Assembly: GCF_937616625.2 (NCBI RefSeq)
Contig: NC_065570.1
Coordinates: forward strand, 2,118,001 to 2,182,000
Length of the DNA stretch: 64,000 nucleotides
DNA from: Mercurialis annua
Lineage: Eukaryota; Streptophyta; Magnoliopsida; Malpighiales; Euphorbiaceae
Direction of reading: 5' to 3'
The position numbers and the translations under genes were made by a program. The notes below the pieces were generated by a model. It saw only the letters and a list, made by a program, of their open reading frames with translations, had not been told where the DNA came from and searched no databases. Positions 56,769 through 64,000 of the stretch are shown in pieces. Numbering within the stretch: position 1 is the first letter of the stretch; the number at the start of each line of letters is the position of its first letter.

Positions 56769-59436
56769 ATGAGGAGATCAGCTTCATCTTCATGGTCTGG
56801 CCAAATTTGTGTAAGGAGAGGAACATGGAGTCCTGATGAAGATCACAAATTAATTTCTTACATTCAAAGATATGGTATTTGGAATTGGAATGAGATGTCA
56901 AAAGCTGCTGGTAAGAAATTAATAGCCAAAAAATGAGTTTATAGAGTTGAAATATACTTAATATTTATGATTAATTAGAGTTTTGGATGATATTTTTGCA
57001 GGTTTGTTTAGGTCAGGGAAGAGCTGCAGGCTTAGATGGTTTAATTACTTGAAACCAGATATAAGACATGGAAATTTCACCGAGGAAGAAGAAGACACCA
57101 TAGTCAAACTGCATGAAATATTAGGGAATAGGTATTAATTTCTTACTATAATCTCTCACTGATATGTCTAGAGATATATTATTAATCGATTCATGTTAAG
57201 ACATGATCAGAATTGTACTTTGAAAATGATCAATTACATCTACTTGAAGAAAACATTAATTGAGTTAATTGGAATATTTTTTTGAGGAAAAGAGTTAATT
57301 GGAATTAATTAGGGTTTTATGTACTGTCTAGATCAGTACTAAAGCTTCCAACTAATTAGCATGTAAAACTATAGGTTTAAATTATTTATCAGATTAATAT
57401 GTACATATATATTCTCTGATCTTACTACACAGTCCATGATTAACCTCGCGGATCTCATAGGTTTAGCTTTCCAACTTAGTAAATTAATTAGCAGGATATC
57501 AAGGATTAATATTGGTTTCAGGTGTAATACATCCAGTAAATATATTTTTTTGCTTGAAGAAGATGTATATATGCATATGCTTTATATCCACTAAGACCAA
57601 TATTTTGTTTGTAAGCAAAACAACAACATAAAAATAAAAATGAATTTCACTAGATTATGTCTGTTTGTTTATTATATTTTAGTTAGTTGAGATGGAACAT
57701 TCAAATATGGTACAATATGATTGGCAAATTTGGTGTTTTTGGAATAAACTAGTCTCCAGCGTCATTGGGATTTGACTTTTTTTAAAAAAAAAAAAAACTA
57801 TTTTGGAGATTCATTTGCCATAAATGGTTTAAAAATCTTTTGCCGATAAACTATAGAATTTTTAAAAAGTAGTTATCATCATTTTGTTTATCATCTTTCA
57901 CAAATAAATTTCTATTTTTTTCATTAACGAAAGATTACTATATAGTATATAGCAGTCCAGATTAGAAATTGTATATATAGCAACATGTTGTATAATCACA
58001 CCATTTTTATTGCTACACAAGTACTTTCTAACCTGAATTGATACAATAATCTCCCGCTAATGTAAAAATGATGAATCAGTAACCAAAATATAATACATAA
58101 AACAATGATAGCCATTAAAAAGTTTAGGCCTAATGTTTTAAAAAAAACCCGACCTTTTAACCTCTTTTCAATCATACCCTGACGTTGAAAATTTGTCAAT
58201 TTTACCCTATTTTGCATTTTTATGTTTCAATTGTACCCTGAAAAATTAAATTAACGTCTTTTGCGTTTGGAAATTTGTTTAAAACATTCTCCATGTCTCG
58301 TATATATTAATTGTATATTTTTAAAATTTATTTAAATTTAGTTAAATTAATTAAGAATTTAAATTAGTGTTAATTTGATTATGGTTTTTAGTTAGTTTTT
58401 AAAAACAAAAGGACTTATTTGTATTTTTTTGAATAAAAAAGAATTTAATTTCATGTTTAGACTTAATTAATTGAATGATTTCATCATTTAAGTAAAAAAA
58501 TTAACAAAAATTAAAATATTAGGGTACAATTGAAAACGGAAAATTTAAAAGTGGGTAAAATTGACAAATTTTCAACGTCGGAGTGGAATTGAAAAAAAAA
58601 ATTAAAGGTGAGGGGTTTTTGTGTGATTAGGCTAAAAGTTTATAGTTTAGTAATCGCAAAAAATCTAATTCGTCATCAATTTTATTTTTTTTTGATAATT
58701 GAAAAAAGGAGCGGTTCAGTTTGTTGTTTATACCATTTGACTCGTCATCAATCCTTATGAGCATATTATAAGTTGAATCTTATATATACTTAACCATAGC
58801 AACCTCATTAGGACTAACTTATTAAACTCCACTCACGAACGTTCTTTATAGTTTTTGAAGTCTGGTCCCTAATTAAAACTTATGATCCGTCATTTTTTTT
58901 CTTTTTCTGTTGAATGTAGATGGTCCGAAATTGCAGCCAGATTGCCCGGAAGAACAGACAATGAAATAAAAAATTTCTGGAATACCAAGAAAAGAAAACT
59001 TGAGAGGAACAAAACAAAAACAAAATCAAATTCATTGCCAAAAGTGCAAACACCTACCAATGTTCCAAATCCACTGGACCAAACAGAAATCACAAACTAT
59101 GAGCTCTCAACTTCACTAAACATACCTACAAATTTTCAGGAGCAGCCATCATTTCCAGTGGAGGATTATGATCGGCAAAATAATTACATTGCAGAGACAA
59201 AAATGTCCGAATCAGGGCTCATGATCCAGCCATTTCCTTCATGTGATGACTTGTTTATCTATTCTCTTGTATGCACACTTAAGAACCAGGACAGTCACTT
59301 GTCTGAATTATCTGCATCAGGAGAGCAACAATTTACACCGAGTACCGATCAACATCAAGATGACGGAACCATAGGCGCAAACTTGCATTTGGATTTGGAG
59401 ATTGAAAAGTATCTTCGCAATATTCTTCTGATATAG
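56769..59436 (+). CDS. R2R3-MYB transcription factor (three exons, 262 aa)
   Basis: Nuclear DNA-binding regulator. Exons 56769-56910, 57002-57131 and 58920-59436, GT-AG introns of 91 and 1788 bp at the two positions usual for plant R2R3-MYB genes (in G48 and R91). Repeat R2 has W20, W40, W60; repeat R3 has F73, W92, W111, with the DNA-contact helices [11 protein letters not shown] and [13 protein letters not shown]. The bHLH-partner motif in R3 is absent ([10 protein letters not shown], without the Leu and spacing required). The C-terminal part (about 120-262) is acidic with no subgroup motif that I recognise, and the R2 helix SGKSCRLRW is preceded by the unusual [13 protein letters not shown]. 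The frame is open and splice sites intact. Intron 2 contains a MITE (58126-58633). The exact subgroup and targets are not decided. Confidence 0.92.
58126..58633. mobile_element. MITE in intron 2 of the MYB gene
   Basis: 508 bp, ends AGGCCTAAT and ATTAGGCT with long pairing arms (GACGTTGAAAATTTGTCAAT at left; the complement around 58560-58580 at right). Perfect 8-bp flanking repeat AAAAGTTT (58118-58125 and 58634-58641). The 8-bp duplication would fit hAT or Mutator types. Non-coding. Confidence 0.8.
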
Positions 59437-59669
59437 GAGATTTAATGTTTTTTGATAATCCTTTATGATATCGTAAATTTTGGACGAGTTTAATGTTTTT
59501 TTTTTGATAACTGGGGAGGGACGAGTTTAATGTTCATGTAATGGAGTTAGATTATAATATATAGTTGTAAGAACGTCGTGTATCTATGCTCATGAATGCT
59601 GAAATGATGTTCAACTGGTTTGATATAATTATATATGTTGATATGCAACTAGTTGTATATTTCATGAAT
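59437..59669 (+). other. MYB 3' flank with a 21-bp retro-insertion
   Basis: Probable 3' UTR. At 59498-59518 a T-run plus GATAACTGGGGAG is bracketed by two copies of GGACGAGTTTAATGTT (59482-59497 and 59519-59534). On the minus strand it reads as a few bases of a LINE 3' end with its A tail. No gene. Confidence 0.6.
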
Positions 59670-59788
59670 CACTATAAGAAATTAAATTTTGGTTCCGTTT
59701 ACTGCTAGAAAACTGCCAATTTTGGTCACTAAATGGCTAAATTCTATGGGTAATACTAATAGCGACCAAATTAGCTATCTATATAGTG
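59670..59788. mobile_element. Miniature CACTA-type element (tentative)
   Basis: 119 bp from CACTATAAGAAAT to CTATATAGTG, with the subterminal repeats TTTTGGTCACTAAATGG and AGCGACCAAATT in opposite directions. A 3-bp target duplication is not clear. No coding sequence. Confidence 0.45.
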
Positions 59789-59827
59789 ATGAATATTCCG
59801 CTGCTAATTAGTGACAATTTATTTACT

Positions 59828-60330
59828 ATTTTCTTTTTGATAAATGATAATTAGATTAGCTCAACCACAAATAAATATAAGGCAAAAACCTTTTCAGAAA
59901 AAGAAAAAAAATATAAAAGATGACAAAAGTAATGTAAATTGCGGAAAACATCATTACACGAATATTCGAATCCCGGATGCAAGTCTTTGTGGAAAGCCAC
60001 TATTTTGCCAATAGCAATGTAGACCACTCGATCTGTCATGACCTACAATCTCATGTTCAAAAATTCTCATATTTCTTGCCTTCCAAAGTTCCCATATAAC
60101 AATAAACCAAATAGTTTTCATAATTTTCGATATTTCTTAGCTGCCAGAGAACACCAATAGCCAAAAAAACATGCAGAGTCGGAGGCAGCACCCAACTAAT
60201 TTGACATCGTCTCAGAATCAAACACCAAGAATGATAAGCAAAGCAACATTGAAGAATAATGTGAGAACTAGATTCCACCTCCAAACAAAATGAACAACTA
60301 AAAGATTGATCATTAAAACTAAATGATTTA
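59828..60330 (-). pseudogene. Short 5'-truncated LINE 3' end
   Basis: Minus-strand fragments of a LINE ORF2 zinc-finger RVT region: FSCSFCLEVESSSHIILQCC followed by FAYHSW, then VLWQLRNIENYENY. Frameshifted further on. The 3' end runs into TTATCATTTATCAAAAAGAAAA on the minus strand (59828-59848), which resembles other LINE tails here. Non-functional. Confidence 0.65.
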
Positions 60331-60674
60331 TAAGTGGGGGTTAATGATCTTTAGTATTATAAGTTATAGATCAGTTTTGTACAATATAAATTTCAACTAC
60401 GATAACTATTTGTCGCATAAATTTAAAATTTAATTTTCGATTTATTTGCCGATCAATTTTTTAAAGTTTTCTCTATTTTCTATTTTTTTTTCTTCGGGAA
60501 CGATGTTTTCAGATGTTTAGATTGTATTGTAAAATTTGGATGATATTCTGCATTCCGTTTTATAATTTTTTACCTTGTATCTTGTTATAATGTTTAATAA
60601 CAATCATTTATCTAAAAAAATGTAAATTTGATACAAAATCTATATCAGTTAATTTTCTCTTGGAGTCCCCACTT
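60331..60674. other. Non-coding AT-rich DNA
   Basis: I see no gene, repeat or regulatory site that can be supported here. Confidence 0.5.
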
Positions 60675-61075
60675 GTAGAAATGTGATACAAAATCTACCT
60701 TTGTATATAACGTTTCAATTCTAAGCCACTTTTGGCCACCACTTTTAGACACAAAAGTTAAATAAAAAAATGTTAGTAATAATTCTCTTTATCTTTCAGT
60801 AATTGATTTGATAATGAAAGTAGATTTAATGTAGAAATTAAGATAAATATGTAATTGCCTCTCTACCTCCTTGACAATTCTACTCGCTTTCCACAGATTG
60901 ACTCAAATAGTCAAAGTCCTGCCACAATACACACATGTGAAAATAGTGCTAATAAATCCACTAAGACCTAATTAAACTTGGCCAACATGACAAAACAAAA
61001 ATAATGCTTTAGTGTAATTTCTTTGAGGTTCAAGTATAAGATTTAGGAAACAGCAATACTTGGAGGATTCATTGT
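60675..61075. repeat. Segment copy C
   Basis: Matches copy B at 47500-47830 and 48135-48165 (CAATTCTAAGCCACTTTTGG, AGATTTAATGTAGAAATTAA, CTCTCTACCTCCTTGACAAT, TTGAGGTTC...ATAAGATTTAG). It lacks the Stowaway element present in copy B. Non-coding. By analogy with copy B, another MYB-like gene might lie beyond the right edge, which is a guess. Confidence 0.65.
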
Positions 61076-61289
61076 AATTTAGAAAAATTCAGATTATTTT
61101 ATTTATTTGTCGAAATTTTATATCATTTCATGGCGGCTACAACGTTGGACCATATAAAATGACTAGTTAGTGTGAGAATATAATGAATCATCAATGAGTT
61201 CATTTATTTATTGTATGTTGTCTCTAGCTTTCTTTTTTTAACAAAAATAAAATTATTCTGTAACCAATATAAATTTAAATAGCAAATTT

Positions 61290-61385
61290 TTTTTTTATAA
61301 TTGAAAAAAACGCTTATGGGAGAATTTAAATCCACGACCTAACAAACAACACTTATACTATTTAAGTTATAATTCATTGGTTAAA
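61290..61385 (-). repeat. Possible decayed SINE
   Basis: On the minus strand GGTCGTGGATTTAAATTCTC resembles a tRNA-type B box followed by a tail ending CAATTATAAAAAAA. The A box is not convincing. Tentative. Confidence 0.3.
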
Positions 61386-62294
61386 TATCTAAAAGTTAAA
61401 TCGAATAACCAATTATATTATGAAAAGAATACCGAGGTAGTTTTCTTCATTACTTTTACCATGGGTGTCACTTGATTAAATGAAAAAAAAAATCCATTAT
61501 CTAAAAAGATAGAGCAATCCGATTAGTAAATATTAAAATGATTAATTTAGTGTTTTAAGCGATTTTAATAATAAACTAGTCAAATGAAGTATAAAGAAAT
61601 ATATGAAGTGTATCTAATTAATAAAAAGTATACATTATTAGTTCATAATATATTCATACGTAAATTAATATACTTTTGAAACTTATTAAATTAAATTATT
61701 TTACAAAATTTAGATATAATTGAATAGTTCTAGATAGTTAAAAGTTATAAGAATCAATAGTAAGTAAAAGTTTAAAATATTAGTACTTAAGTATTTTTAG
61801 TCCATGAAAATTTTGAAATTCTATAACATTAAAAAATATTATAATTTCATCACAAAATCAGTAAAAAATTAATAAAACAGCATTATCCAAGTTAACTGAA
61901 AAACATCGAACAATTATTTTTCAAATTATAATTTCAACATGTTCATATTAAAATTCCTCCATTTTAATAAAATTGTTTATTTTTTAATCTGATTTTTTTA
62001 TTTGTAATAAATGGCAATTTTTAAAAGTATTTTGCTATATTATTTTTATTTAAATAATAAATTAAAATTTATTATTATCTATTGAAATATATAAGTAAAT
62101 TTAATTATTCAAACAAAGTGTAGTAACTACATTTGTGTGGCAGAGAAAATGAAAGAAATCTACAAAAAAAAATTATAATATTAATTTTTTGAACTGTGTG
62201 ATAAAAAAAAATAACATACAATTCTACTACAATTGAGGGAGCATAATCTAATATAAGGCATTAACTAAAAACTAATTATATAAAAAATTAACTG
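61386..62294. other. Very AT-rich intergenic DNA
   Basis: No gene, repeat border or regulatory site seen. Confidence 0.5.
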
Positions 62295-63115
62295 AATTAC
62301 TAAATACCGCCCCTTTTTACTACCTACCGCCCCCATATTTTACCCTTTTGCCCTTTTCCCTATTTCAATACAAAATTAAAACCTCTCAATCCATTAAAAC
62401 TAAAATCATATTTTACGTGATTGTCCCTCTTCACGGGACTGTTTCCGGCTGCGACCGAAAACGTCGCAGCCGGGTTTTTTTGTTAAAAAAATATAGAATT
62501 AATTTTTTTTTGTAATTTTAGATATTTTAGAAACATAATCGATTTAATATTTACTGAATATTTTTAGTATGACTTAATATTTTTCATACGGCTGAATCAG
62601 AATCTGTGACTAAAAAAGACCGATCGCTAAAATCAATTTCGTCATCGCCTAAATTTTCTAAATGAACTTATATAATATAAATAATTACGTTTAAAATTCG
62701 TCGGATAATAATTATCGACATTCGAAAATAAATTTTTCCAATTTTTCCAAAAAAAAAACATTTTTTTTTAATTTTTCCAGGAATGTCCCGGAGGGACATC
62801 CCTCCACAAGGAGGGACGTCCCCGAAGGACGTCTCTCTGAAGTCCCTCCTTTGGAGGAATGTCCCTCCGGGACATTTTCGGAAAAATTTAAAAAATAAAA
62901 TAACGGTTCTTTTCTTTTAGAAAAGCCGGAAAATTTTATTTTTGAACGTCGATAATTATTATCCGACGAATTATAACTGTTTTCTGTCATTTTAATCAAC
63001 TTTTTACGTATTTGTTCGAATGAGTTGAGAGAATTTTTTGGTTTTGGTTTTGTTAAAAGGACGGAAATGTCTTTTGCGGAGGCGATATTAAGTAAAATGG
63101 GGCGGCGAATAGTAA
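62295..63115. mobile_element. Inverted-repeat element with hierarchical hairpin
   Basis: Outer ends TACTAAATACCGCCCC and GGGGCGGCGAATAGTA pair. Inside are a perfect 11-bp hairpin (62445-62473: CCGGCTGCGAC, seven-base loop, GTCGCAGCCGG, then T7) and a 278-bp nested hairpin (62695-62972). An ORF across it has no domain. Target duplication not clear; likely Mutator-type or a relic of unknown type. Confidence 0.6.
62695..62972. repeat. Nested long hairpin
   Basis: Outer arms 62695-62737 and 62931-62972 pair at about 37 of 41 positions (AATTCGTCGGATAATAATTA against TAATTATTATCCGACGAATT). Inner arms GTCCCGGAGGGACAT (about 62785-62799 and 62861-62875) pair, and a GGAGGGAC / GTCCCTCC pair closes the centre. 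The transcript would fold into a long rod. Confidence 0.75.
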
Positions 63116-64000
63116 AACCCAAAATTAAAGAACTGAAAAAAGAAATTAAGAAGCTGACCAACATCAAACACGCAAATTTTGATTAATTAAGTAACATTCG
63201 TGTTTGGCAGAAAAAAGTAACATTCATGGAACTAAGACATCTAATTTAATTGTATTTGGTGAAGAAAAATTCTCTAAATAGAACAAAAAGTTTCTAGCCG
63301 AGTCGCCGACTATAGTATTAACAAAACTTTCTTATTTTAGTGGGAACTGAATGACCAACAATATTACAACTGTTTTATCACCTAAACACGGAAACTACTC
63401 GTTAAAATAAATTACTCACACATCCATCGAATTTATATTTTTCATTTTTTTCATTTGTCCGTCTAATTAAATTGGTACATATTAAAAATATCATTTTAAA
63501 ATTTAAATTATAATTATGATAAAAACTAAAATAATCTTACCGATTAAATTACTAATTAATAAATATTTTAGTTCACTATTATCATAAAATCGTTGATAAA
63601 GAGAAATGTATTTGATTGATAATAGTTAAAATAAATTTAAAATTAAAAAGAAACAAGTAATTTAATATTTTTGGTTGGTTGGATAAATAAAAAATATATA
63701 ATTCACATTTATGTTTTTCTTGTTTCAAGACTAAAGATATAATTTTTCATTTTTATCTTCGTCAATATTTTTATCTTTCAGCTCATTTTGTTATTAGTCA
63801 ACTAAATTAAAAACTGTAATTAATAAAAAGTTTATTCATCCAAAAATGTTCTATTTTTTTGAATTTGTCGTTTATGTCCTAGACTTTTAAATTCACTAAA
63901 CTTAGCCTATTTCTCAATTTTCAGTTTCAATTGTAAAAAGAAAAAAAATCAAAGTTACTTCATATCACTTTATCTGTTGCAATATATCTTTTTACCATTA
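63116..64000. other. AT-rich intergenic DNA at the right edge
   Basis: No supported gene or element border. Confidence 0.5.

Noticed and set aside
62712..63167. 151-aa minus-strand ORF
   Set aside because: It reads through the inverted-repeat element and its hairpin; no domain.

Overview
The window is nuclear DNA of a flowering plant, probably a eudicot. The evidence is canonical GT-AG introns, a Pti1-like kinase, an R2R3-MYB gene, AT-rich intergenic DNA and dense plant-type transposons. Only two host genes are visible, both on the + strand: a Pti1-like protein kinase at the left edge (366-1851, first exon outside the window) and a three-exon R2R3-MYB gene (56769-59436). Nearly everything else is transposon-derived.

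Left and centre (about 3.1-42.4 kb) form a stack of nested insertions. A 5'-truncated, frameshifted LINE (3146-8058) carries a Mutator-type MITE and a solo LTR. Next to it, a 'Tekay/Del-like' Ty3 element (LTRs 8230-10807 and 39088-41682, target duplication AAGTT) has similar LTRs but a non-coding interior. Inserted in that interior (target duplication TGGTA) is a very young Athila-like Ty3 retrotransposon on the minus strand. It has an unusual tandem form, LTR-body-LTR-body-LTR (15119-38922). Each body encodes an intact 1851-aa Gag-Pol (20510-26065 and 31631-37186) and a 432-aa third ORF in the position where some Athila elements carry an env-like gene (18347-19645 and 29470-30768). The flanks of the Tekay element look like parts of a still older LTR.

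Right half (42.4-64 kb): non-coding, MITE-rich DNA in which three diverged copies of one segment can be recognised around the MYB gene (A: 42399-42560 plus 45480-46150; B: 47480-49142 plus 55296-55445; C: about 60675-61075). Copy B was split by a complete, apparently intact L1-type LINE (49143-55281, minus strand, 14-bp target duplication). Its ORF1 and ORF2 overlap as ATGA. Copy A keeps the paralogous unoccupied site.

The least ordinary signal is a recurring sequence style. A 198-bp tract between gag-pol and the third ORF of the Athila element consists almost wholly of consecutive palindromes. Arrays of short palindromes centred on CGNNCG or CGNNNCG also occur in the solo LTR, the Tekay LTRs and the flanking older LTR. 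No tRNA, rRNA or CRISPR feature was seen.
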